Assembly (NCBI GenBank): GCA_030147845.1
Contig: JASBUN010000031.1
Span: forward strand, 1-64,000
Length of the DNA stretch: 64,000 nt
Origin: Gammaproteobacteria bacterium
Lineage (GTDB): Bacteria; Pseudomonadota; Gammaproteobacteria; JASBUN01
Direction: 5' to 3'
Within the stretch, counting starts at the first letter, position 1. Each line of letters starts with the position of its first letter. Made by a program: the position numbers and the translations under genes. Positions 44,816-53,037 of this stretch are shown here, piece after piece. Under the pieces are notes generated by a model that saw only the letters and a list, made by a program, of their open reading frames with translations, did not search any database and was not told the origin of the DNA.

Positions 44816-45666
44816 ACATGGGAGATGTCCAACGTGGTTACTATACACCGGACCAAAGTCCATATCCGATCATACTCGCGGCGAGCCTGTTTCTCATGGC
44901 GCTCGGTGCGGTACTCGAAGTAAACGGTCATGATGTTGGCAGTTGGTTTCTTCTGGCGGGCGGGGCCTCATTAATTTTTGTGCTGTTCGGGTGGTTCGGC
45001 AAAGTAATCGGCGAAAGTCGGCGCGGGCTTTACTTCGCCAAGGAGGACCGTTCATTCCGCATGGGGATGGCTTGGCTCATTGCATCCGAGGTGGTGTTCT
45101 TCGCCAGCCTCTTCGGTGTTCTGTTCTACGAACGCAATATCGCCGTACCGTGGCTGGCTTCACTCGACCCCAACTATACCCCGTGGTTGCATTTCACCAG
45201 TGCATGGCCCACGTTCGGCCCCGCAGGGAAGCCTTTCGTAGCCATGAAGCCATGGGGCATTCCGGCACTCAACACTGCAATTTTGCTGAGTTCAGGTGCG
45301 ACCGTAACGTGGGCCCATTGGGGCCTACGTAAGAACAAACCGCTGTGGACCAAGGTTGGATTGTTCTTGACCGTAGCGCTGGGCATTATCTTCCTGTTCA
45401 TGCAAGTGCACGAATTTCATGATGCTTACACGCATCTGGGTCTGACGCTCAAATCCGGCGTCTACGGTGCTACGTTTTTTATTTTGACCGGCTTTCATGG
45501 TCTTCACGTGACGTTTGGCGTGATTATGTTGACGGTCGTGTTCAGCCGGGCGTTAAAAGGGCATTTTACCGCCGACAACCACTTCGCTTTCGAGGCAGTC
45601 AGCTGGTATTGGCATTTCGTCGATATCGTCTGGTTGTTGCTGTTCGTATTCGTATATTGGCTGTAG
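44812..45666 (+). CDS. coxC: Cytochrome c oxidase subunit III
   Basis: Subunit III stabilises the oxidase and supports proton uptake. The protein of about 284 residues has seven transmembrane helices and family motifs RMGMAWLIASEVVFFASLFG, SGATVTWAHWGLRK, FMQVHEFHDAYTHLGLT, GFHGLHVTFGVIML and EAVSWYWHFVDIVWLLLFVFVY (written in parts: AVSWYWHFVD, IVWLLLFVFVY). GTG 44812 (MNMGDVQRGYY) lies 8 nt after GGGG and is preferred; ATG 44818 and GTG 44782 are alternatives. Confidence 0.96.
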   Translation: MNMGDVQRGYYTPDQSPYPIILAASLFLMALGAVLEVNGHDVGSWFLLAGGASLIFVLFGWFGKVIGESRRGLYFAKEDRSFRMGMAWLIASEVVFFASLFGVLFYERNIAVPWLASLDPNYTPWLHFTSAWPTFGPAGKPFVAMKPWGIPALNTAILLSSGATVTWAHWGLRKNKPLWTKVGLFLTVALGIIFLFMQVHEFHDAYTHLGLTLKSGVYGATFFILTGFHGLHVTFGVIMLTVVFSRALKGHFTADNHFAFEAVSWYWHFVDIVWLLLFVFVYWL

Positions 45667-45837
45667 ACAACCGGCCGACTGTTACCTATCAGGCGTGTCG
45701 TCGCCGCACGCTCGCGCGCGATTTGAGTTGCGTGCGGTTCGATCTCGTGTTTGCGTGAACTCTCCGCAGGCCTAGCGCTTCACGCGCGCGGATTCCAGCC
45801 TTGGCGTCACCGGTCACGCGCAACAGTCGATTGAGCC

Positions 45838-46746
45838 ATGTCTACCGCATCTGAATACATCCTATACCTGAGCCCGTGGGAATTTTCTCCCACGGTCCTG
45901 GTTGTCACGCTGACAACCACGACGGTTTATCTGCGTGGGTTATGGGTTGGGCGCAGCGCCGGCATTAGCGCCAATCTATGGCGCTGCGCGGGCTTTTTGA
46001 CGGGTGTATTGCTGATCTACGTGTCCTTACAGACCTACGTCGACTATCTCTCACAACACATGTTCTGGGTACACCGGCTGCAACATCTCGTACTGCATCA
46101 TCTAGGCCCATTTCTCATCGCGCTTGCCGCACCCGATCGAGTCTTGGCGCGCGGCACGCCCGCGTGGTTGTTGCGGCCGTTGCGCGCGCTGTTCAAAGCA
46201 GCGCCCATACGGCTCACGTACCGGCTGATCCAAAATCCCGTGATCGCCTGCGTGCTGTTCGTCGGCTTGATCTACGTGTGGTTGACGCCAGCGATTCATT
46301 TCGACGCCATGCTGAGTATATTCTGGTACAAGGTCATGAATTGGAGCATGGTAATCGATGGGCTATTGTTTTGGTGGCTGATAGTGGGCCCGAAAAGCCG
46401 GTCGTCGAGAATAAGCGCCACCTATGGCACACGCTTGGTCATGCTTCTGGCCGTCACCTTGCCACAAATCGCTATCGGCGCCTATATAACGTTCCACAGT
46501 ACGATCCTATATGGCTCCTACAATATTTGCGGTCGCGCCTGGCCTATATCGGCACTGGTCGACCAGCAACTAGGTGGTCTAAATACATGGATACCGCCCG
46601 CAATGATGAGTGTGGTTGGATTCGCTATCGTCGTGTCACAGTGGACCAAGGCTGAGCAAGCGCGCGAATACGGGCCGCCGTTGCCCGTCTTTGCCGGTCC
46701 AAGCATAGTTGCGAAATTTGCGCGAGATAGCGCGACGTCGATTTAG
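45838..46746 (+). CDS. ctaG: CtaG-family cytochrome oxidase assembly protein (caa3_CtaG type)
   Basis: This 302-residue integral membrane protein with about seven helices shows FWVHRLQHLVLHHLGPFLIALAAP, LTPAIHFDAMLS and a GLLFWWLIVGP helix, like the CtaG proteins needed for caa3 oxidase in Bacillus. Conserved histidines in the HRLQH-LxxHH motif suggest copper handling. It is unrelated to Cox11, which is also sometimes called CtaG and which I do not see in this operon. It follows coxC by 171 bp. The last 120 bp overlap antisense decayed sequence of the neighbouring pseudogene frame. Confidence 0.9.
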   Translation: MSTASEYILYLSPWEFSPTVLVVTLTTTTVYLRGLWVGRSAGISANLWRCAGFLTGVLLIYVSLQTYVDYLSQHMFWVHRLQHLVLHHLGPFLIALAAPDRVLARGTPAWLLRPLRALFKAAPIRLTYRLIQNPVIACVLFVGLIYVWLTPAIHFDAMLSIFWYKVMNWSMVIDGLLFWWLIVGPKSRSSRISATYGTRLVMLLAVTLPQIAIGAYITFHSTILYGSYNICGRAWPISALVDQQLGGLNTWIPPAMMSVVGFAIVVSQWTKAEQAREYGPPLPVFAGPSIVAKFARDSATSI

Positions 46747-47203
46747 CGCGCAAGTTGGCTGCGGAAAAGCCGAACAACTCGGTTGGACCGAAATAGGGAT
46801 CTACAAGCGCACCGACGATCGCCTCAATCCCGGGCATCATCTCTCGCAACAATATACCTTCGATCTCGGCGTCCGTTTGATAGCGACGCGCTGATTCAAT
46901 CATTTCCGCCACCGTTTGCTGAAGTTCCTTCGCGTCACTTATTCCGACACGCACAGCACCAGCTTCCGTTTTGTGCGGAAGCTGCGCCGACTCGAGTTTA
47001 GCCACAAGCGGAAATTCAATCGGACACTCCGACATGCTTTGAACTTCGGCAAGCGGTACCAATATCTCGCGTACCACGGGAATATCGTACTGGCGTAGAA
47101 TCGCCTTCGACTGGTATTCCCCTAACGTGAGTTTGTTCGCCGGTAGTTGCAAATCGGCTTTGGGAATTTGGCGGTCAAGCTTGGCATCCCGCACCGCGCG
47201 CAC
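46747..47203 (-). pseudogene. ATP-grasp fragment of NDP-forming acyl-CoA synthetase
   Basis: The minus-strand frame from 47203 encodes about 146 residues of the ATP-grasp domain of ADP-forming acetyl/acyl-CoA synthetases. Recognisable parts are LGEYQSKAILRQYDIPVVRE, FPLVAKLESAQLPHKTEAGAV, ILLREMMPGIEAIVGALVDP and YFGPTELFGFS. After about 46765 the homology stops and the frame runs on antisense inside ctaG. The CoA-binding domains that should precede it are absent. Family members are about 700 residues, or about 230 for a separate beta subunit, so this is a remnant cut at both ends. Confidence 0.75.
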
Positions 47204-47389
47204 CTACATCGCTACAGTTTGGCGGCAGTCTGTGGAGTTAATGTCGCGGCCGAGCGAATGGAATATTATTTACAGCTTATATAGCGGGCGGTAGCTGCGA
47301 TTGTATGCTGGCCGGGCTAAGCACGCCGATCTTGATTGACTGCGCGGAACGCGATCAAATAGCGCTTCTACGCCAAGGAGAGCGATATT

Positions 47390-48244
47390 GTGGGGTCTGC
47401 ATCTACCGGAAAGAACATAGACTTCTTTAAAAAATATATGCCTCGGCATCAATCCAAGGCACCCAAATACGCAATTCTGCGCGAGGCCATCATCAACGCC
47501 ATCGTTGATGGCTACTGGTCCGAAGGCGATCAACTACCGACCGAAGTCGACCTCGTCAACATCACACCTTATAGCCTGGGAACGGTCCAACGCGCCGTAC
47601 AGGGCTTAGTAGCCGATGGATTCATCACGCGTAAACAGGGAAGCGGGTCCTTTGTTGCGCCGTTACGCAAACGAATCGGTGGCCCGTGGATATACCGTTT
47701 CCTCGACCCCGAGGGCGTTGAATTTTTGCCCATGTACACGCGCTTGCTTTCGCGGACCTTGTCCACCGTCAACGATGCGAATATTACGCGTTGGTTGATC
47801 GGCAGTAGTGCGCGGGAAAAAGTACTGGTGCTTGATCGCATTGTCGTGATCGCCGGCAACACGAATATATTCAGCCGATTCTTTGTAAATCCAAAACGAT
47901 TTCCGCTACTCGTCGAGATACCTGCCAGGGAGCTGGATGGCACCAACTTTGCTGGATTACTTCATCACACTTATAAGACACCGATACGACACATTGCGCG
48001 CACTGCTTCACCGGTTAAACTACCCGCCGAGATTTGTGAGCACATTGATTTGTCGCCTGGAACGCCCGGCCTCTTGGTCGAAATCGCCGCCAGCGCGAGC
48101 CAAACTCTGCCGATTTTTTACCAACAATTATTTATTCCGCCGGGGACGCCGCGATTGTTTATTTCCGACTCACTTGACGAATGGATAGGAACGTCCGTAT
48201 CACCTAACCGATGTGGATCTGACGCGGACAGCAAATACGCCTAA
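47390..48244 (+). CDS. GntR-family transcriptional regulator
   Basis: This 284-residue protein has an N-terminal GntR winged helix (KYAILREAIINAIVDGYWSEGDQLPTEVDL read as ILREAIINAIVDGYWSEGDQ and LPTEVDL, then TPYSLGTVQRAVQGLVADGF and RKQGSGSFV). A C-terminal domain of about 180 residues is UTRA-like and would bind a small ligand. GTG 47390 is preceded by AAGGAG about 9 nt upstream, which decides this start. It is divergent from the acyl-CoA synthetase remnant, which may once have been its target. The effector is unknown. Confidence 0.88.
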   Translation: MGSASTGKNIDFFKKYMPRHQSKAPKYAILREAIINAIVDGYWSEGDQLPTEVDLVNITPYSLGTVQRAVQGLVADGFITRKQGSGSFVAPLRKRIGGPWIYRFLDPEGVEFLPMYTRLLSRTLSTVNDANITRWLIGSSAREKVLVLDRIVVIAGNTNIFSRFFVNPKRFPLLVEIPARELDGTNFAGLLHHTYKTPIRHIARTASPVKLPAEICEHIDLSPGTPGLLVEIAASASQTLPIFYQQLFIPPGTPRLFISDSLDEWIGTSVSPNRCGSDADSKYA

Positions 48245-48282
48245 ACCGCCGGCGCTGATCATCCGCGAGCGCGGCCGATGTC

Positions 48283-49911
48283 TCAAGCAATTTTAAACCG
48301 GGTCATGACTTGTTGTAGACGGCCGGCCAGCTCCGTTAGTCCTTCGCTGGAATGGGCGATCTGTCGTGCGCCCTCGGCATTTTCGTCCGCTCCGCCTTTG
48401 ATCTCGGCGATATGACGGTTAATTTCTTCCGCGACCGCCGTTTGCTGCTCCGTCGCGCTGGCGATCTGCGTATTCATGTTATTTATAGTATGAACGGCCG
48501 ATTCGATAGCAGCCAATGACTGCTTAGCGTCGGCGCCGTGTTGCAAGCTCGCTTGGGCTTGCTCTTGCCCGTGTCCCATGACGTTTACGGCTTCATCTAC
48601 GCCCGCGTGCAAACGCTCGATGGTTTGCTGAATTTCATGCGTCGATTTCTGCGTTCGCTGTGCCAACGAACGCACCTCGTCCGCGACCACTGAAAAGCCC
48701 CGCCCTTGCTCGCCCGCGCGGGCCGCTTCAATGGCGGCGTTCAGCGCCAACAGATTGGTTTGTTCAGAAATACTACGTATGACTTCCAGTACATTGCCTA
48801 TGTTGTCGCTGTCGTTGGACACCCGATGTATGATGTCGACCGTTTTCGCCACCTCGGCCGCCAAACTTTCGATGGCGGTAATGGCGGATCCGACTACGGT
48901 GAGTCCGCTGTCGGTCTGACGCTCGGCGTCTTTTGCCGCCGCCGCCGCGTCAGTGGTATTACGCGCCACTTCCTGCGATGTCGACGCCATTTGTTCGATT
49001 GCAGTAGCGACCTGTCGGGTTCTCGACTGCTGCTGATCCACGTTACTCGAAGTCTGTTCGGCAACCACTAACGTTTGCTCCGCAGCCGTGCTCAGTTGCG
49101 TCGCCGAGACGGCAACCTCCTGCATCAGCTTGCCAAGCTCGACCTGAAGTTTTTGCGCGCTGGATGCAACATGTCCGAGCTCGTCAGTAGTCGTGCAGGT
49201 CACTGGCAAGGAGAAATCGCCGAGCGCCATGCGGCTGAGATCTGCTTCCAAGCGCTTGGCCGGAGTGACGATACCGCGTCGAATCAATAAAGTCGTAACG
49301 ACGAAGCCAATGAGCAGAAGTCCCGCCACGAGGGCGATACTGATCAGCAAACCCTGACGCGCGCGCTGGCGACTAAAAGCCGCTGCGTTCGCGGTATTTT
49401 GCCGCAGAGATTTACGCGCCTTGAACAACAACTGGCTCGGTTCTAGCTCGGCTCCCAGTACGAGTTGATCACCGGCCTTGGCAGAAAAGTAATTGGCCTT
49501 AAATTCTTTCATGCCGATTTGGAACGTTTTCAGCATTTTTTGATAGGCTGCTGGAAACCGTTGCAGGTATTGGCGGGCATCTGCATTATCAAGCCGCTCG
49601 GTCAGTTTTTGTACGCCTTTTTCGATCGCGCGACTCTCGGCGTTAAACTCCGCACTGTGAGTTTTCAGCGCGTTAGCATCGTCCGTGCGCAGAAGCAGGT
49701 CTTTCCAGGTGATGATTTGTAGATCAAGCTGCGCGATCAACTCCTGCACATCGCGTTCATTGGCGACCGGCACTTGCAACAAATGATGGTAGCTCGCGAC
49801 GCTACCCCACAGGAGCCAAAATCCGAGAGAAACCGCGGCCAGCAGCAAGCTGGCGCCACTGCCCGTTACCGCTAGCAATTTATTCTGAAGGCTGCCTGTA
49901 ATCCATTTCAT
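48283..49911 (-). CDS. Methyl-accepting chemotaxis protein
   Basis: A transmembrane chemoreceptor that signals through CheW/CheA. The 542-residue protein has a transmembrane helix at about 16-38, a periplasmic helical sensing domain (about 40-190), a second helix (about 190-212) and a HAMP domain (about 213-265). The cytoplasmic signalling domain has the invariant tip [20 protein letters not shown] followed by [12 protein letters not shown]. No C-terminal receptor-methylase tether is seen. It stands alone without other che genes. The ligand is unknown. Confidence 0.96.
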   Translation of the reverse strand: MKWITGSLQNKLLAVTGSGASLLLAAVSLGFWLLWGSVASYHHLLQVPVANERDVQELIAQLDLQIITWKDLLLRTDDANALKTHSAEFNAESRAIEKGVQKLTERLDNADARQYLQRFPAAYQKMLKTFQIGMKEFKANYFSAKAGDQLVLGAELEPSQLLFKARKSLRQNTANAAAFSRQRARQGLLISIALVAGLLLIGFVVTTLLIRRGIVTPAKRLEADLSRMALGDFSLPVTCTTTDELGHVASSAQKLQVELGKLMQEVAVSATQLSTAAEQTLVVAEQTSSNVDQQQSRTRQVATAIEQMASTSQEVARNTTDAAAAAKDAERQTDSGLTVVGSAITAIESLAAEVAKTVDIIHRVSNDSDNIGNVLEVIRSISEQTNLLALNAAIEAARAGEQGRGFSVVADEVRSLAQRTQKSTHEIQQTIERLHAGVDEAVNVMGHGQEQAQASLQHGADAKQSLAAIESAVHTINNMNTQIASATEQQTAVAEEINRHIAEIKGGADENAEGARQIAHSSEGLTELAGRLQQVMTRFKIA

Positions 49912-50658
49912 GCTACATCCCCCGTACTATGTGCCCGCGCAGTGTACTGATTAGTAGCTATTCGGGAACCCGATCAATCAGTTGATCGGCCGACGTTGGA
50001 AGGACTTTACCCGCGCGACCGGATATCGGGGCAAGACGCCGCCGGACATAGCTGTGAACCTCAAAGACAATGGCGATTTTGCGCTGCACGGATCAACACG
50101 GAAGACGGGCATCGACGCCGAATCGATCGCCGGCGACAGCACAAGGCTTGCCGGGAAGATGAGTGACGGCGCGGACTCAGGGCAATCGAGGCCTCACCGT
50201 TGAGGTGTTGACTGGTCAATCCGCGCCGCAGCACGTTGGCCGAAATGATGAAGAGGTGGCAAATCGCTTGAACAATTGATTGAAGCGGTCTAGCTTCAGT
50301 GGGTAAAATACGCCTTGGTTCAATAATTTGTCGGCGGATGAGTTGGTTTCCCTGGCTGTAGCAGGCGATTCCGGAAACAACGCTAAACGTATAGCACCTA
50401 AGACATTAAGCCGGCTGCGTGCAATGATCGGATCGATGAACTTTTGCTTGAATCCGACCATTCCGACCGTCCAGCTTTCGGCTGGCGTGCCCTCTTGTGA
50501 CAACGTCTGGGGTGTGGATCACGTCAAAATTATGGCAATATCGCGTTGATTTTAATGCGTAATACTCCGAATTCGCTTACCGAACAGGTGCGCAGTCGGC
50601 ATTCCGTCAACGCACTGCGCCGCATCGCTGATGATGCGCAGGCACAAAGAGTTCGCAC
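49912..50658. other. Intergenic region before the aryl-polyene-like operon
   Basis: About 750 bp with no convincing gene. A minus-strand frame at 50216-50503 (95 codons from a TTG) has no recognisable domain. A 35-codon frame at 50555-50662 ends with ATGA overlap on the first operon gene, so it could be a leader or the tail of a lost gene. No clear promoter motif was identified. Confidence 0.4.
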
Positions 50659-51297
50659 ATGACATTCCGCATTCTGCGCTGGCTGGGTATCGCTGTGCTG
50701 GCAATCGGCTATCCGTTGCTCGCGCACTATACGAGCAAATCGGCGCACGACAGCAATCTCGGCGCGCTGGTGGCCATTGCCCCGGTGGCCATATTTGCGC
50801 TCATACTGGCTTGGCGTTCGAACCAACGTATTTTCTTGTTGGGTGTATGGGCGGTGGCCGGAGCGGCGCTTTGGGCTGGATGGTCAACCCTTGAGCACCA
50901 CTTTGGTTTGGTCTATTGGCTGCAATACATGGCGGTACAATTGCTGCTGTTCATGACCTTTGCGCGCACTCTCGTCGGCGGACGCCAACCATTGTGCACC
51001 CGTCTTGCCGAGGCCGTACACGCACCGTTGACGCCGGAACACAAAATCTATGCGCGCCAAGTCACCATCGCCTGGACTTTATTTTTCGCCAGCATGGCAC
51101 TCGTTTCTACCTTGCTCTTGTTCCTGACGCCGTTGAGCACTTGGTCGGTGTTTGCTAACTTTTTGACGCTGCCGCTGGTCGCAGTCATGTTCATTGCCGA
51201 ATATTGGGTTCGAAGATGGATGCTTCCCGATACACGGAATACCCGTATTCTCGACGCCGTGCGAGCGTTCTGGAAAACCTCGGCGCGTCCGCGTTGA
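50659..51297 (+). CDS. COG4648-type membrane protein of aryl-polyene-like locus
   Basis: This 212-residue protein has about five hydrophobic segments and sequence features of the COG4648 membrane proteins found in aryl polyene and flexirubin-type clusters: FALILAWRS, LLFMTFARTLVGGRQPLCTRLAEAVH and YARQVTIAWTLFFASMALVS. Its biochemical role is not known. ATG 50659 is overlapped by the stop of a 35-codon frame. It is first in a series of overlapping genes reaching 57891. The family call rests mainly on these motifs and the context. Confidence 0.75.
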   Translation: MTFRILRWLGIAVLAIGYPLLAHYTSKSAHDSNLGALVAIAPVAIFALILAWRSNQRIFLLGVWAVAGAALWAGWSTLEHHFGLVYWLQYMAVQLLLFMTFARTLVGGRQPLCTRLAEAVHAPLTPEHKIYARQVTIAWTLFFASMALVSTLLLFLTPLSTWSVFANFLTLPLVAVMFIAEYWVRRWMLPDTRNTRILDAVRAFWKTSARPR

Positions 51298-51314
51298 TCG
51301 TCGAGAATTTTATC

Positions 51315-51482
51315 ATGCCTTTATTACTATCGCTGATCCTGTGCCTAACCCGACGCTGTCTGCCGACATGGCGATGGCTCGCCAAGCTCAGTCCGGCTGC
51401 ACCCCGTTTGCGTCACGCGCTTGCGTCGGCCGTCTTTCCGCGTCCACCGCTGCGGCTTGTCCGCTTGAATTTACCCACATGA
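51315..51482 (+). CDS. Possible 55-residue protein or gene remnant
   Basis: A short frame fills the gap between the COG4648 and acyltransferase genes, and its TGA overlaps the acyltransferase ATG (ATGA). It reads MPLLLSLILCLTRRCLPTWR and ends FPRPPLRLVRLNLPT. In typical aryl polyene loci an AMP-ligase and a dehydratase are encoded here. The C-terminal residues only loosely recall the end of such ligases, so it may be what remains after their deletion. It may also be non-coding. Confidence 0.25.
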   Translation: MPLLLSLILCLTRRCLPTWRWLAKLSPAAPRLRHALASAVFPRPPLRLVRLNLPT

Positions 51483-52429
51483 CTGCCGGCTCGAGAGACC
51501 ATCGCACGCGTTGGGCCGAAACCCCCGAGCGCAGCAATATGTTGATGCTGCGAGTCATGGCGTGGATTTCGCTGCGACTCGGGCGGCATCCGGCGCGCAC
51601 AATATTGCATTTGGTCGCCAGTTACTTCCTGTTGTTTTCTCCCCGCGGTCGGCGGGCGTCCCGGCGTTATCTCGAGCGAGCGCTCGGCCGGCCGGCGCGC
51701 TGGCGTGATCAGTACCGTCATTTTTTTACCTTTGCGGCGACCATCCATGACCGCGTATATCTGGTCAATCGCTGTTTTGATATCTTTGATTTTGAAGTAC
51801 ATGGTGAAGATCTACTGCACCAACAGCGGGACGGCAATAACGGCTTGTTCCTGATGGGCGCCCATCTTGGTAGTTTTGAAGTAATTCGCGCAATTGGCCG
51901 AAAACACACGAACCTACGTGTGGCCATGGTCATGCATGAAGACAACGCACAGAAGATCAACGCCATGTTGGCAGCGATCAACCCGGAGGCGGCGCAGGAC
52001 ATCATCGGCCTTGGACATATCGACTCTATGCTCAAAGTCCGCGAGCGCCTTGAAGACGGCTACATGGTCGGCATGCTGGGCGATCGCACGCCAGGTAACG
52101 ACACTTTGCGCGCGGTAAAAATTCTTGGCGCAACTACGCACTTACCCATTGGGCCGTTTCGCATGGCGGCGCTACTACGCCGCCCGGTCCTATTCATGAC
52201 CGGATTGTATTTAGGCGGCAATCGCTACGCCATTCATTTCGACACCCTGGCTGACTTTTCTACTGTGGCACGCGAGCAACGCGATGAGGCCGTAAACACC
52301 GCCATTAACCGTTACGCGGCGCTGTTAGATCATTACTGCCGCTCGGCGCCTTACAATTGGTTTAATTTTTTTGATTTCTGGCAACCCGCCACCGCGGCGA
52401 CGACGACGGCGACGACCTCCAAACCATGA
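51479..52429 (+). CDS. LpxL/HtrB-like acyltransferase
   Basis: This 316-residue protein resembles the lysophospholipid/lipid A acyltransferase (LABLAT) members of aryl polyene clusters: RHPARTILHLVASYFLLFSP, RRASRRYLERALGR, the catalytic-type block GLFLMGAHLGSFEVIRAIGR (Hx4E in HLGSFE), MLGDRTPGND and PYNWFNFFDFW. It would transfer an acyl group to a lipid or carbohydrate acceptor at the inner membrane. ATG 51479 is chosen because RWAETPERSNMLMLR matches the family start; longer in-frame starts run into the COG4648 gene. The stop overlaps the LolA-like ATG (ATGA). Confidence 0.88.
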   Translation: MTAGSRDHRTRWAETPERSNMLMLRVMAWISLRLGRHPARTILHLVASYFLLFSPRGRRASRRYLERALGRPARWRDQYRHFFTFAATIHDRVYLVNRCFDIFDFEVHGEDLLHQQRDGNNGLFLMGAHLGSFEVIRAIGRKHTNLRVAMVMHEDNAQKINAMLAAINPEAAQDIIGLGHIDSMLKVRERLEDGYMVGMLGDRTPGNDTLRAVKILGATTHLPIGPFRMAALLRRPVLFMTGLYLGGNRYAIHFDTLADFSTVAREQRDEAVNTAINRYAALLDHYCRSAPYNWFNFFDFWQPATAATTTATTSKP

Positions 52430-53037
52430 CACGATTGCTTTCCTATCTTATGATCCCACTGCAATACTCACGTAAGTTGTTCATCGTACTCGTGCTGGCG
52501 TTATTGCCGGTAGTAAGTCATGCGAACAATTGGGATATCGATCAACTCTTGCACGGGCTTGCGCAGATTCGTACCGGCCACGCGCGCTTTGTCGAAACGA
52601 AAACCATCGCAATGCTCGACGCGCCCGTGCAATCGTCCGGTGAACTGTTCTACAGAGCCCCCGATCATCTTGAAAAGCGCACCTTAAAGCCAAAACCGGA
52701 AACCATGATCGTCGATGCAGACACACTGGTCATCGACCGTGGCGGCAAACACTATCGTCTGCAATTAGACGACTACCCGGAGTTAGCCGCTTTTATCGAA
52801 AGCATACGTGGGACGTTAGCCGGCGACCGCAAGGCATTGGAACGCAATTACCAATTGAGCCTTAGCGGTACAGCCGAGCATTGGACGCTGCTGTTGATTC
52901 CAACCAACGAAAGAATGCAGGAAGTGATACGACGCATCAAGATTAGCGGTATGCGCGACGCGGTGCACAGTATTGATATACTGCAGGTCGATGGCGATAG
53001 TTCAAAAATGCTGATCGAAAAGCTGGCCGCGCAGTGA
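52426..53037 (+). CDS. LolA-like outer-membrane lipoprotein carrier protein
   Basis: This 203-residue protein has an N-terminal signal sequence (KLFIVLVLALLPVVSHA, cleavage near SHA-NN) and a LolA/LolB-like fold pattern: GLAQIRTGHARFVETKTIAM, SSGELFYRAPDHLEKRT, VDADTLVIDRGGKHY. LolA-like proteins in aryl polyene loci are thought to carry the hydrophobic product across the periplasm. Start ATG overlaps the acyltransferase stop, and its own stop overlaps the exporter GTG (GTGA), so translation is coupled on both sides. It is not the housekeeping lolA. Confidence 0.88.
   Translation: MTRLLSYLMIPLQYSRKLFIVLVLALLPVVSHANNWDIDQLLHGLAQIRTGHARFVETKTIAMLDAPVQSSGELFYRAPDHLEKRTLKPKPETMIVDADTLVIDRGGKHYRLQLDDYPELAAFIESIRGTLAGDRKALERNYQLSLSGTAEHWTLLLIPTNERMQEVIRRIKISGMRDAVHSIDILQVDGDSSKMLIEKLAAQ

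Noticed and set aside
45978..46655. A 225-codon open frame inside ctaG
   Set aside because: It is an out-of-frame shadow of ctaG with an Arg-rich composition and no motifs.
50216..50503. A 95-codon minus-strand frame
   Set aside because: TTG start, no motif recognised and no supporting context; insufficient to call a gene.
51194..51478. In-frame N-terminal extension of the LpxL-like acyltransferase
   Set aside because: It overlaps the COG4648 gene and has no similarity to the family; the conserved start RWAETPERSN follows the ATG at 51479.
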